Shown here one piece after another: positions 23,571 through 31,443 of a DNA stretch of 64,000 bases. Position 1 is the stretch's first letter, and every line of letters begins with the position of its first letter. A program made the position numbers and the translations under genes. The stretch lies in NCBI RefSeq assembly GCF_000332175.1, contig NZ_KB235914.1, positions 2,414,868-2,478,867 of the forward strand, written 5' to 3'. Origin of the DNA: Pseudanabaena sp. PCC 6802 (GTDB taxonomy: Bacteria; Cyanobacteriota; Cyanobacteriia; Pseudanabaenales; Pseudanabaenaceae). The notes beneath the pieces were generated by a model. The model was not told the DNA's origin. It made no database searches and saw only the letters and a list, made by a program, of their open reading frames with translations.

Positions 23571-24227
23571 TTAGTCTGGAGCGCTGGTAAAACGCCCAGC
23601 TAATTGACCTGGAGTAAAATTCAAAACAACGCCCAGGAAGTCACCAGTTGTACCAATTCTAATCAGCGTGTCAGCCGCAGTAAATGGCAGGCTGCCACCA
23701 CCAGAAACTAGAGAGATACCAGATTCAGTGAGACCACCAGTAAGGCCGATCAGATCGCCACCCTGACCAAAATCGAGAATTTGATCCGCTAGCGCTGCGT
23801 TAGCTATCGCCGTATCGGTTCGGAGTACAAAAACATCGTCTCCACCACCTCCGATCAGAAAATCCTGACCGAAATCGCCGTAGAGAAAATCGTTACCATC
23901 GTCACCGTTCAAACCGTCACTGCCCTGACCGCCGCGCACTATATCGTCACCAGCATTACCACCAACATTATCGTCTCCTAAGTTACCGTTAACCAGGTCG
24001 TTGCCGTCGCTACCAGTCAGAAAGTCGTTTTGTTGACCCCCTCGAATGGTATCGTTGCCACCACGACCGTCAATGACGTCGTTTCCCAGGTTGCCGTTGA
24101 TATCTTCGTCATCGCCTGAGCCACTAACCGTATCGTCACCCCCTAAACCCCTTACCGCACGACCAGCCACCTCACCTGGTGCAAACGTACGGTTATCTGG
24201 ACCATCAGTTAAATCGAAAAAATCCAT
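23571..24227 (-). CDS. RTX-type (hemolysin-type) calcium-binding repeat protein
   Basis: 218 aa from the ATG at 24227, with AGGGAGA upstream. After a short head (MDFFDLTDGPDNRTFAPGEV) there is a run of glycine- and aspartate-rich nonapeptides (GGNDTIRGG, GNDLVNGN, GDDIVRGG, GNDFLYGDFG) from about 30 to 140, the parallel beta-roll that binds Ca2+. A C-terminal domain follows (DQILDFGQGGDLIGLTGGLT, GTTGDFLGVVLNFTPGQLAG). RTX proteins leave the cell by type I secretion with an uncleaved C-terminal signal; there is no N-terminal signal here. It is a close paralogue of the gene at 24605-25261, of identical length. No ABC/HlyD exporter genes are adjacent. Confidence 0.9.
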   Translation of the reverse strand: MDFFDLTDGPDNRTFAPGEVAGRAVRGLGGDDTVSGSGDDEDINGNLGNDVIDGRGGNDTIRGGQQNDFLTGSDGNDLVNGNLGDDNVGGNAGDDIVRGGQGSDGLNGDDGNDFLYGDFGQDFLIGGGGDDVFVLRTDTAIANAALADQILDFGQGGDLIGLTGGLTESGISLVSGGGSLPFTAADTLIRIGTTGDFLGVVLNFTPGQLAGRFTSAPD

Positions 24228-24604
24228 AGCCAATCTCCCTGGAACTTATACACAACTGCAAGTAGATCTGTCTCTGTGAGTACAGCGGGATGCAATTCCT
24301 GTATCCCATGCCAAATCCGATATTGCTAGTGTATATAAGCTATCCTGCTCTTGACCCAACACAAGCAAATAACCTAAAAATTTCAGGATTTAAGCATGAA
24401 GATCGCGAAAAGCCAAGAACATTTGATTTCTTGGCTCATACCAAATCCGCATTAATTACCCCTAAGATTGCCTGGCGACTGGAAGTCGCGGCGACACCAA
24501 CAAAGTCCGCCTGCGCGGACTTCGAGTAACAAGGGGTTAGCAAACCAGGATTTGGCATCAAAACTAAATTGGGTTGATGGGTATGGGTATTACGTCACAC
24601 CAAA
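24228..24604. other. gene-free spacer between the two RTX paralogues
   Basis: 377 bases that include the inverted-end element at 24441-24555 and an isolated CCAAATCC at 24310-24317. The rest is leader sequence of the left paralogue. No protein-coding frame with recognisable content. Confidence 0.55.
24441..24555. repeat. element with CCAAATCC/GGATTTGG inverted ends and an inner palindrome (type C)
   Basis: CCAAATCC at 24441-24448 and GGATTTGG at 24548-24555 are perfect inverted ends. Inside lies GTCCGCCTGCGCGGAC, itself a stem-loop, next to GACTGGAAGTCGCGGCGACA. The layout is that of a short non-autonomous palindromic repeat. I found one copy plus one half-end (24310-24317) in this window. 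Confidence 0.6.
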
Positions 24605-25261
24605 CTAACCTGGAGCGTTGGTAAAGCGTCCGGTCAATAAACCAGGTGTAACGTTGAGTACTACACCTAAGAAATCGCCGCCTGTGCCAATTCTGATCAG
24701 CGTATCAGACGCAGAAAATGGTAGGCTGCCACCACCAGAAACCAGAGAGATACCTGCTTCGGTAAGACCGGCAGTAAGACCGATCTGGTCAATGCCATTG
24801 CCAAAATCATTAATTACATCGGCAAAGGCAGGATTAGCTACAGCAGTACCAGTTCTGAGGACAAACACATCATTGCCCGCACCTCCGGTAAGGAAATCCG
24901 TGCCAAAGTCGCCGTAGAGGAAATCGTTACCATCATCGCCGAAGACAGAGTCATTATCCTGCCCCCCGCGCACGATGTCATCGCCGCCACCACCAAAAAC
25001 GCTATCGTTACCCAAGTTGCCGTTACACGGATCGTTACCATCATTGCCATTTATGATGTCGTTCTCTCTTCCGCCTAGAAGAGTATCGTTGCCGCCGCCA
25101 CCACTAAGTATGTCGTTCCCAGTATTACCGTTGATATCTTCGGCATCAGCCGAGCCGTTTATCGTATCGTTACCGCCTAAACCACGAACTGAAGCGCCTG
25201 CGAGTTGGCCGGGTGCAAATGTACGGTTATCGGGGCCTTCAGTCAAATCAAAAAATGCCAT
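24605..25261 (-). CDS. RTX-type calcium-binding repeat protein, paralogue
   Basis: 218 aa from the ATG at 25261, with AGGAG nine bases upstream; an in-frame TTG farther out is rejected. The order of parts equals that of the neighbour at 23571-24227: head MAFFDLTEGPDNRTFAPGQL, G-G-x-G-x-D nonapeptides (NDTLLGGRENDIINGNDGND), the segment FVLRTGTAVANPAFADVIND, and the C-terminal GLTEAGISLVSGGGSLPFSA and LLTGRFTNAPG. The two differ at many third positions and scattered residues, so the duplication is not recent. Likely a secreted or surface Ca2+-binding protein; exporter not in the window. Confidence 0.9.
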   Translation of the reverse strand: MAFFDLTEGPDNRTFAPGQLAGASVRGLGGNDTINGSADAEDINGNTGNDILSGGGGNDTLLGGRENDIINGNDGNDPCNGNLGNDSVFGGGGDDIVRGGQDNDSVFGDDGNDFLYGDFGTDFLTGGAGNDVFVLRTGTAVANPAFADVINDFGNGIDQIGLTAGLTEAGISLVSGGGSLPFSASDTLIRIGTGGDFLGVVLNVTPGLLTGRFTNAPG

Positions 25262-25452
25262 AGATCTTGAACTCCTTACAATTTGCTTTGACAGGTTAGC
25301 CGAGCTTTCGCATAACCGCAAGACCCTGGGAAACAAGTTTGAATTAATCCCATGCCCAATGCTTGCCAGCCAACCACCGCGCTATTGACGCGCAGCGATC
25401 GAATAAGTTCGCGGAAGTTCGCAATTTACCCCAAAGAATTTCTGCCGAAGAT

Positions 25453-27636
25453 TTAATTGGCTTTGACCAGGGTACTATGCAGCTTGCGCAAGCTATACAT
25501 GGCCTGCACTTGTTCGTCGCGATCGCCGCTTTTCTTCGCAATCTCCAGCCACTGCTGGTAGCAAGAAATTGCCATGCGATGGTTGTCAAGCTCTCTATAA
25601 CCATGCCCCAGCCCTTTAAGCGCCGACATCTGTAAATGTTCGTTCCGCAGTTGGCGGGCGAGGTTGAGCGCTTGTTGGTGATATTCGATCGCCGTTTGTT
25701 CTAGTCCTTGGGCACTGTAGGCAAAACCCAAGGCAATCAAAGCATTCGTCTCTTTTTCGTAATTCCCCACAACTCTTGTAATGCCTAGGTATCGCTGCTG
25801 GCAATCTATGGCAGCCTGGTAATCGCCTAATTTATAGTAGGCGCTGCCCAGGTTGCCGAGAATACTGATTTCTCTAGCCTGGCGATCGCTCTCTGGTGGG
25901 GTACTGAGGAATTTTTGATAATAGCTAATGGCGGTGCGATACTGCCGCAGCGCGTAGTAGATATTACCCAAGCTACAGAGTGCGGCTGTTTGTGCCTGCC
26001 AATCCTGCTGCTCGCCCGATCGCATTAAGAATTGCTGGAAATACTTAATCGCAGTTTGGTACTGCCACATAGCTTGATAGGTCAGACCCAGCCCGTACAG
26101 CACCGAAAGCTCTAGATCGGGGCGATCGAGTTGAGGCACCAGCTTCAGTGCCATTTCGTAGAACTCAACTGCGGCATCTAGATCGCCGAGATAATAACTA
26201 GCGCCACCGCAATTGTGCAAAATTTGCCAGTGGCGATAGGGATCGCTGACTTTACTGCCACCGTTACGCCAGTTGTTGGGTAGCAGTTGTCTGTGCAGTT
26301 CCAGTATTAATGGCAATTCACCTATTTCTTTCAAGTAGTGCCAATCCGTATAGCGAATTACTTCCGATGCGGCATCCCAATCTTCGATCGCGCAGGCATC
26401 GCGATATTGCTTGAGCAGTGGTTTGAGATCCTGGCGCTCGGATTGCTCGCGTTCGGGAATGACTCGCAGCGCGATCGCCGCTACCTCAGGAGCAGGTTGT
26501 TTTAACAGATCGTCCTCTGCTAATGCCTCTAAATGCTCTAACGGTAGTTCGGCTACATCATCATGTTCTAACGGCAGTTCAGTTCCATCTTCCTCCTCCC
26601 ACATACCCTCAACCGTGGGTCGATCGGTAGTTTTGGTTGGGCGCTCTCTGCTCTCAATCTCTTCCTCTGGGGACTCGCCCACTAAAGGTGTGGGGATAAT
26701 ATTTGGTTCCGACTCATTCAACTCAGCCAGGACAGCTTGGAGGGCTTCGAGCGTCAGACTAGCGGCATCTTGAGCTTTTTGCGGACTATCTTTTTGCGGG
26801 CTAGTTGCGATCGCATCTTTAGCTTGAGGCTCAGTTTTTGAAGGTTGTGCTGCAGGAGGTTTAGATGCAACGGTTTTAACCGACTGAACAGGATCTGCCG
26901 ATTTGGTAGGCTGAACGGGTTCGACGACTTGGACAGGTGCAATAGGTTCGCTCGGCGCTGGTTTAACAGGTTCGACAGGTTTAGTAGGCTGAACAGGCTC
27001 GACAACTTTGGCAGACGCAATAGGCTTCACAGGTTCCGATTTAGCTGATGCGACTGGTTCGATCGGTTCCCCAGATTTAGCTGATGCAACAGGCTTAGCG
27101 GGTTCTGGTCGAACTGATGCCACCGACCCCGTTGGAGTAAATGGTTCGACGACATCATCAGATTCCTCATCATCATCGATCTCAGGCTCCTCGATCGCAT
27201 TCACGGGTACAAATTTTTTGCGCGGCAGGGCATCAACACTGCCAGGGGCATTAAAGTTCTTAAATAAGTGAGATGCCAATCGCGGGATAGAAGTGCTTTG
27301 AGTTAGGCTTGGTTCTTCCACAGGAGCGGGTTGGGTGGTAGGGGGCGCAACTCTGGCTGCTGCAATCGGCTTTGTCTCAGAAGCCAGAGGCGCTGATGAC
27401 ATTGACTCCAAATCCTTTGGTGCTATCCTTGCAACTTTTTGCCACTCCAGATCCAGCTTTTGACAGATACGCTGAAAGTTCTCAGAGTCGATTGGGCGGC
27501 CATTAAAAAAGTCGCTAACCTTACGAGTCGAAAGTCCTAGCTCAGCCGCAAATGCTTTCTGCGTGCTGAAATGGCGATCTAGAGCTAACTTAGCCCTACG
27601 GAGCCAATTGGATGAAACTTTAAGGGTTTGAGTCAT
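25453..27636 (-). CDS. helix-turn-helix protein with Pro/Val-rich linker and C-terminal TPR array
   Basis: 727 aa in three parts. Residues 1-75 hold an HTH-like unit (FSTQKAFAAELGLSTRKVSD, FFNGRPIDSENFQRICQKLD) of the XRE/lambda-repressor kind. About 90-420 is a low-complexity, probably extended linker with repeated PVASAK, EPVQPTKPVEPVKP and similar units, then acidic stretches. About 430-727 carries at least six TPRs (GLGLTYQAMWQYQTAIKYFQ, SLGNIYYALRQYRTAISYYQ, NLGSAYYKLGDYQAAIDCQQ, ALGFAYSAQGLEQTAIEYHQ). Similar HTH-plus-TPR designs work as ligand-sensing regulators in Firmicutes, but here the HTH may instead mediate protein contact. Single gene, minus strand. Function unassigned. Confidence 0.8.
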   Translation of the reverse strand: MTQTLKVSSNWLRRAKLALDRHFSTQKAFAAELGLSTRKVSDFFNGRPIDSENFQRICQKLDLEWQKVARIAPKDLESMSSAPLASETKPIAAARVAPPTTQPAPVEEPSLTQSTSIPRLASHLFKNFNAPGSVDALPRKKFVPVNAIEEPEIDDDEESDDVVEPFTPTGSVASVRPEPAKPVASAKSGEPIEPVASAKSEPVKPIASAKVVEPVQPTKPVEPVKPAPSEPIAPVQVVEPVQPTKSADPVQSVKTVASKPPAAQPSKTEPQAKDAIATSPQKDSPQKAQDAASLTLEALQAVLAELNESEPNIIPTPLVGESPEEEIESRERPTKTTDRPTVEGMWEEEDGTELPLEHDDVAELPLEHLEALAEDDLLKQPAPEVAAIALRVIPEREQSERQDLKPLLKQYRDACAIEDWDAASEVIRYTDWHYLKEIGELPLILELHRQLLPNNWRNGGSKVSDPYRHWQILHNCGGASYYLGDLDAAVEFYEMALKLVPQLDRPDLELSVLYGLGLTYQAMWQYQTAIKYFQQFLMRSGEQQDWQAQTAALCSLGNIYYALRQYRTAISYYQKFLSTPPESDRQAREISILGNLGSAYYKLGDYQAAIDCQQRYLGITRVVGNYEKETNALIALGFAYSAQGLEQTAIEYHQQALNLARQLRNEHLQMSALKGLGHGYRELDNHRMAISCYQQWLEIAKKSGDRDEQVQAMYSLRKLHSTLVKAN

Positions 27637-27816
27637 GACTTAATTTGGCGGATAAGGCGGATAAATACTGACAATGGCAAAAATCGAAACGTGTTTCTTG
27701 AGTCTTCATTTGAGTCTATTTTAGAAATAACCCGATTGGGCGATCGCACTCTCGAGAATATTCGCAAACCTGAAAATTTAGAATTATCATTAAAGCAGCG
27801 TTGAGATTGAACTTTT

Positions 27817-28464
27817 ATGACGACTAGTCAAATGCCTTACTCTCAAGTGCAAATTTCCGCTTGGTTGAGGGGCTTATTAAGTGTTGCTTGGGCAGATAGT
27901 GATTTTAGTGCTAGCGAGAAAAATTTACTACAAGAATTAACCCAAAGTCCAGAGTTGCACAGTAATATCAACCTGGAAGAACTGAAACCCATTACCCCGT
28001 CCGAGTTGGCTGAGGCCCTCGGTAAAGATCCGAAAATTACGCAAAATTTTCTACGTACGGCAGTGATGATTGCCATGGTAGATGGCATGTACTCCCAGAC
28101 AGAAGATGACCTGATCCAACAGTTTTGCGTAGCGCTCGGTCAAGAAATTAAGCCAATAGTCGAGCTGCGCAAAAAAATAGAGGCTTTACCTGGTAAAGAA
28201 CACCATCCCGATCTACTCAATCCCGTCAAAGAATGGTTAGATCGCCTGGATATTCACGATAAAAGGTTGGCTCATTTCCTGTGTAAAGCTATACCTGCGC
28301 AATGTCCATTTGAAAGGGATGTCATCCTATTCGGGCGGAAAGTTATGCACATACCTGCCATGTGTCAAATCAATCCGTTGTACGATCAGTTGGTTGGATT
28401 GCGCTTTCGTGCTATGAACTACTTAGCGGATGATTGCGACGAGGACGTATCGAAATACTGTTAA
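27817..28464 (+). CDS. TerB-like domain protein with Mo-dependent nitrogenase C-terminal (Mo-nitro_C) domain
   Basis: 215 aa. Residues 10-120 look like the TerB helical bundle (LLSVAWADSDFSASEKNLLQ, AVMIAMVDGMYSQTEDDLIQ, with the paired acidic residues of TerB). Residues 130-215 match the Mo-nitro_C family of cyanobacteria (PVKEWLDRLDIHDKRLAHFL, CKAIPAQCPFERDVILFGRK, HIPAMCQINPLYDQLVGLRF) with four conserved-looking Cys. Despite its name that domain is found widely outside nitrogen fixation, and no nif gene is near. Role unknown; metal or redox sensing is a guess. Followed by a small open frame and a DUF3611 gene. Confidence 0.82.
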   Translation: MTTSQMPYSQVQISAWLRGLLSVAWADSDFSASEKNLLQELTQSPELHSNINLEELKPITPSELAEALGKDPKITQNFLRTAVMIAMVDGMYSQTEDDLIQQFCVALGQEIKPIVELRKKIEALPGKEHHPDLLNPVKEWLDRLDIHDKRLAHFLCKAIPAQCPFERDVILFGRKVMHIPAMCQINPLYDQLVGLRFRAMNYLADDCDEDVSKYC

Positions 28465-28533
28465 GGGATTTGCGTATAAATAAAGGATCGGTTGTAGGAT
28501 GCCGTTAGCACCAGCGTGACGATCGGGAAATTC

Positions 28534-28656
28534 ATGATTCGGTCAATTATTAAAGTGCTAGTCTCTAATGTCCCTAATGATGTGTTTAATAAGATTGCCA
28601 ATCCAGTTATTATTAACCAGACTGCCCCTAGTGCCAACAAAGTTAAAATTCCATGA
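28534..28656 (+). CDS. possible 40-aa small protein overlapping the DUF3611 start
   Basis: ATG at 28534 opens 40 codons (MIRSIIKVLVSNVPNDVFNK ... NKVKIP) and ends with TGA at 28654-28656, overlapping the next ATG by ATGA. This exact overlap is the mark of translational coupling. No clear ribosome site (only GGGAAA about 6 bases upstream). I do not recognise the sequence; it could be a real small protein, a coupling leader, or chance. Confidence 0.35.
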   Translation: MIRSIIKVLVSNVPNDVFNKIANPVIINQTAPSANKVKIP

Positions 28657-29267
28657 CAAAAGAGCTAAAAGAGTCAGATCCTGGGTCGCCTTCACCCAAC
28701 GTGCTACGAATCATTCTGGCGCTACGGAAGTGGGGGTGGGGCAGTTTCTGGTCGCAGTTAGTCTTGGCAATCATTGCTAGTATCATCTTGATCGCAACTA
28801 TTCCATTTGTTACTCGGGCTGCGGCTCCCAATCCTAACGTTCCTATTGCTACTGCTCCCAGTCCTGGTATTGGCATGGGAATTTTATTTACCGTAATTGG
28901 TATTGGCATAGTTTATTTCACTGCGTTCTGGAGCTTTCGCTATACAAAGTTAGCCCAAAAGCTCAGAGGTGCAAATGGCGGGGAACGTCCATCCAAGTTG
29001 CAAACAGTAAAGTTATTAAAAACTGGGGCGATCTTCAGCTTGATTGGGATGCCAGTTACCCTAATCGGAGCTAATGCTATTGTTGGGGCGCTAACTATTA
29101 AATCTCTAACCCCACAGCCTACTGGCGGCTATGTTGGGGTTATTTCAGTGCAGCCAATTGATATGTTTGTAGTTCAGGCAAGCATTTTGACTATTCTGGC
29201 GCACTTTGTCAGTTTATTTGCTTCTCTGTGGTTATTAAACCGCGTTAGTGACAAGCCAACCAACTAA
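28653..29267 (+). CDS. DUF3611 family membrane protein (Tic21/PIC1-related)
   Basis: 204 aa with four membrane helices: FWSQLVLAIIASIILIATIP, GIGMGILFTVIGIGIVYFTA, TGAIFSLIGMPVTLIGANAI and VVQASILTILAHFVSLFASL. The loop FWSFRYTKLAQKLRG between helices 2 and 3 is the most conserved part. The family includes the chloroplast inner-envelope protein Tic21/PIC1, tied to protein import or iron transport in plants; the cyanobacterial role is unsettled and iron permease activity has been proposed. Start ATG overlaps the small open frame before it. Confidence 0.85.
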   Translation: MTKELKESDPGSPSPNVLRIILALRKWGWGSFWSQLVLAIIASIILIATIPFVTRAAAPNPNVPIATAPSPGIGMGILFTVIGIGIVYFTAFWSFRYTKLAQKLRGANGGERPSKLQTVKLLKTGAIFSLIGMPVTLIGANAIVGALTIKSLTPQPTGGYVGVISVQPIDMFVVQASILTILAHFVSLFASLWLLNRVSDKPTN

Positions 29268-29353
29268 ATTGAAGGTCATATGGGTTGCCTCCCCTTCGCA
29301 GGAGGACTGGAGGAGAGGTGGGGTTCGGTCCTAATAATTTCAGGCAATAGCAA

Positions 29354-30046
29354 GTGTGGCAAAAGCTTAATTTTGTTTTAGGCAAGTGTTTAGATGGGTT
29401 GCTTGAGTCAAAATGCCCCCTATGCCAGCGTTCTACACCAGATCGCATTTGTGGGGATTGCGATCGCCAAATAACTAGCTGTCGCTATCCTCAGTTTTGC
29501 CAACCCCAACCCTCCGCTCTAGTGCCAATGCTGTTTAGTTGGGGTGTATATGATGGCGCGCTGAAGCGGGCGATCGCCGCCTGTAAATACGAGCGTCATC
29601 CCGCGATTGCCACGCTGCTAGGTGTAAAGATGGCGCAGGCGTGGCAGCAAGATCCTATGGCAAAACAGTTATTACAACCCAGGTCTGGCAGTATAAGCGC
29701 GGTTCCTATTCCGCTGCATCCCCAGAGATTGCAGGCCAGAGGCTTTAATCAAGCCGAAGTATTGGCGAGTAGCTTTTGCGCAGAAGTAGGGTATCGCTGT
29801 TTTCCCCAAGCGCTGATCCGCACTAAGAATACTAAACCCCAAATCGAGACTAAAAACATACGGGAACGGGAGAGCAATCTAGCTCGCGCTTTTGAGATCG
29901 GAAAGATATCGGGGTTAGGTAAGTCGGTTATTTTAGTCGATGACATTTACACTTCAGGTTCGACCATACGCGAAGCGATCGCCACTCTAGCAGGCTCAAA
30001 TATTACCGTCAGCGCTGTAGTAGTGCTGGCAAAGCCAAAACTGTGA
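29354..30046 (+). CDS. comF: ComF family phosphoribosyltransferase-like protein
   Basis: 230 aa from a GTG start (MWQKLNFVLGKCLDGLLESK). The N-terminal zinc ribbon (CPLCQRSTPDRICGDCDRQ) precedes a type I PRT domain: VPIPLHPQRLQARGFNQAEV, the RTKNTKPQIETKNIRERESN flexible loop, and the PRPP loop VILVDDIYTSGSTIREA. ComF proteins take part in DNA uptake in competent bacteria; many cyanobacteria with type IV pili and competence genes have one. Length and order are standard. Converges with the DUF1825 gene, whose stop lies ten bases on. Confidence 0.93.
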   Translation: MWQKLNFVLGKCLDGLLESKCPLCQRSTPDRICGDCDRQITSCRYPQFCQPQPSALVPMLFSWGVYDGALKRAIAACKYERHPAIATLLGVKMAQAWQQDPMAKQLLQPRSGSISAVPIPLHPQRLQARGFNQAEVLASSFCAEVGYRCFPQALIRTKNTKPQIETKNIRERESNLARAFEIGKISGLGKSVILVDDIYTSGSTIREAIATLAGSNITVSAVVVLAKPKL

Positions 30047-30055
30047 GTTAGACTT

Positions 30056-30370
30056 TTATTTCAATTCGCTTTTCATGCGCTCTAGCGTCATGTTCATCTG
30101 ATCGAACATCTGCTGTGGGGTAATGCCAAAATTGCCAATCTGCGTTTGGAGCTGTTTCATAGTCATTTGCGCCATAAAGTCATCTGATAACTCAAACCGC
30201 TTCATAAAGATGCGGTAGCGATCCATCATTTCTTCCATCTTTTCGATGAACAGCTTTTTACCTTCGCGATCGAACTTACCGTAGCCAGCACCTAGCTCCA
30301 TGAGCGATTGATAGTCCTGAAATAAGCTGCGCGCTTCCTGTTGTACGATCTCAGAGTCAAAAAAACCCAT
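30056..30370 (-). CDS. DUF1825 family protein
   Basis: 104 aa from the ATG at 30370 (MGFFDSEIVQQEARSLFQDY); earlier in-frame starts (TTG at 30397 and two ATGs) are less consistent with the family, whose members begin MGFF. The protein is almost wholly helical and Met-rich (KMEEMMDRYRIFMKRFELSD, FMAQMTMKQLQTQIGNFGIT, MFDQMNMTLERMKSEL). This cyanobacterial family of about 105-110 aa has no known biochemical role. Soluble, no signal. Confidence 0.85.
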   Translation of the reverse strand: MGFFDSEIVQQEARSLFQDYQSLMELGAGYGKFDREGKKLFIEKMEEMMDRYRIFMKRFELSDDFMAQMTMKQLQTQIGNFGITPQQMFDQMNMTLERMKSELK

Positions 30371-30493
30371 ACCCATCATTTCAGTTAGACTTACCAAGCT
30401 TATTCTATCGCTTGATTCCCCAGGTTATTCACGCTTTGAGGTGGGGATATCCCTACTTAGGAGATTCCTACGAAACAATATACCTAGGTGTAA

Positions 30494-30551
30494 GGGCAGG
30501 TTTAGCCCAAGCCTGATGGTTTTAACCGAAGATAAACTGCAAAACCTGCCC
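30494..30551. repeat. type E inverted repeat
   Basis: GGGCAGGTTT (30494-30503) and AAACCTGCCC (30542-30551) are perfect 10-bp inverted arms around 38 bases that contain a further short pairing. The same arms occur at 41909-41968 and, shorter, at 23516-23546. It stands in the spacer between two minus-strand genes and may act as a terminator for the FHA gene. Confidence 0.7.
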
Positions 30552-30601
30552 CCTACGGGGATTTTATTTACTAGAAATCTCCTTAGCTTAATATTTGCAA
30601 A

Positions 30602-30952
30602 CTAATCATTAAAGTTATTCAAATATGTCAGGGTTACGTTAGGGGCCAGGGTAATCACATCGCCATGGCACAGATCGTATGAAGATATTTTTTGATTATT
30701 GTTAATGATGATGCCGTTTATACTTGGCTTACCAGATAAGTCGCCATCGACGATGCGGTAAAGATAGCGTCCTGGCTCAGAGCCAGGCACTCTCAGAATC
30801 AGAGCATGCTGGCGGGATACAAACCGAGAATGCAGGTGAATATTGTTGCTGACATCTCGTCCAATTGTATATTTCAACCCACCCAGCACAAACTTTCTGC
30901 TACCTTTAGCATCCACGATTAATAAAGCATGGTTACTCTGTGTCTCGCTCAT
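30602..30952 (-). CDS. FHA domain protein
   Basis: 116 aa from the ATG at 30952 (MSETQSNHALLIVDAKGSRK); it is essentially one forkhead-associated domain. The phosphothreonine-binding marks are FVLGGLKYTIGRDVSNNIHL (G-R), SRFVSRQHALILRV (S-R-Q-H), and DGDLSGKPSINGIIIN (the N-G turn, with SINGI in place of SxNGT). HGDVITLAPNVTLTYL is the final strand pair. It binds phosphothreonine peptides; a partner kinase gene lies about 5 kb to the right at 35754. Single gene on the minus strand. Confidence 0.9.
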   Translation of the reverse strand: MSETQSNHALLIVDAKGSRKFVLGGLKYTIGRDVSNNIHLHSRFVSRQHALILRVPGSEPGRYLYRIVDGDLSGKPSINGIIINNNQKISSYDLCHGDVITLAPNVTLTYLNNFND

Positions 30953-31443
30953 CAAAACTATTGAAACTAAATTTACGATCGCGATTTGTCTGCCTATACT
31001 TACAGGTATTACTCCGGATTTTTATAGGCTATATAGCTTACTATTCCCCAAAAATCATACATTGATATCTCTAAGTATTTTTAAATTCCCCAGTCCGAAG
31101 CATTTCTACACCCTGACTATTTGAGACTCGCGTTAAGCAAAGAGTAAAATAACGTCAGTTCGTCAGACCTCACCCCCAACTCTTCTCCTTCGAGGAGAGG
31201 GGAGCAAAACCCCGATCCTGCTGTTATTCCCCTCGCTTTTGAGGAGAGGGAGGTAGCGAGTAGGGTTCGTTTCCGTGGTTCGCCGAACTCACGTTAAAAT
31301 AATACTGAGATTTAAATAAATGTTGAAGCCATACACATTACTCCACATTACACATTAAAGCTAATTGGCGATAAAGGTAAAGAGCATTGCTTCCGAGCCA
31401 GGCTGTCGCAACATAAATTACAGAACCCAATCAGAAAGATCGC
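30953..31443. other. gene-free stretch with a type D repeat
   Basis: 491 bases between the FHA gene and prfB. It contains the inverted-end element at 31150-31296. The left part (30953-31130) is AT-rich and probably the leader of the FHA gene; nothing else supported. Confidence 0.55.
31150..31296. repeat. 147-bp element with 13-bp inverted ends (type D)
   Basis: TAACGTCAGTTCG (31150-31162) and CGAACTCACGTTA (31284-31296) are inverted with one mismatch. The interior has repeated CTTCTCC/GAGGAGAGGG arms (TCTCCTTCGAGGAGAG is a near-perfect hairpin). AAAAT borders both sides. It has no coding capacity and resembles the GAGGAGAGGGAG repeats that litter cyanobacterial spacers. Confidence 0.65.

Noticed and set aside
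24290-24529. 79-codon plus-strand frame between the RTX genes
   Set aside because: Runs through the inverted-end element and shows no protein character.
30843-31124. 93-codon plus-strand frame beyond the FHA gene start
   Set aside because: Overlaps the FHA gene antisense and has no domain or ribosome site.
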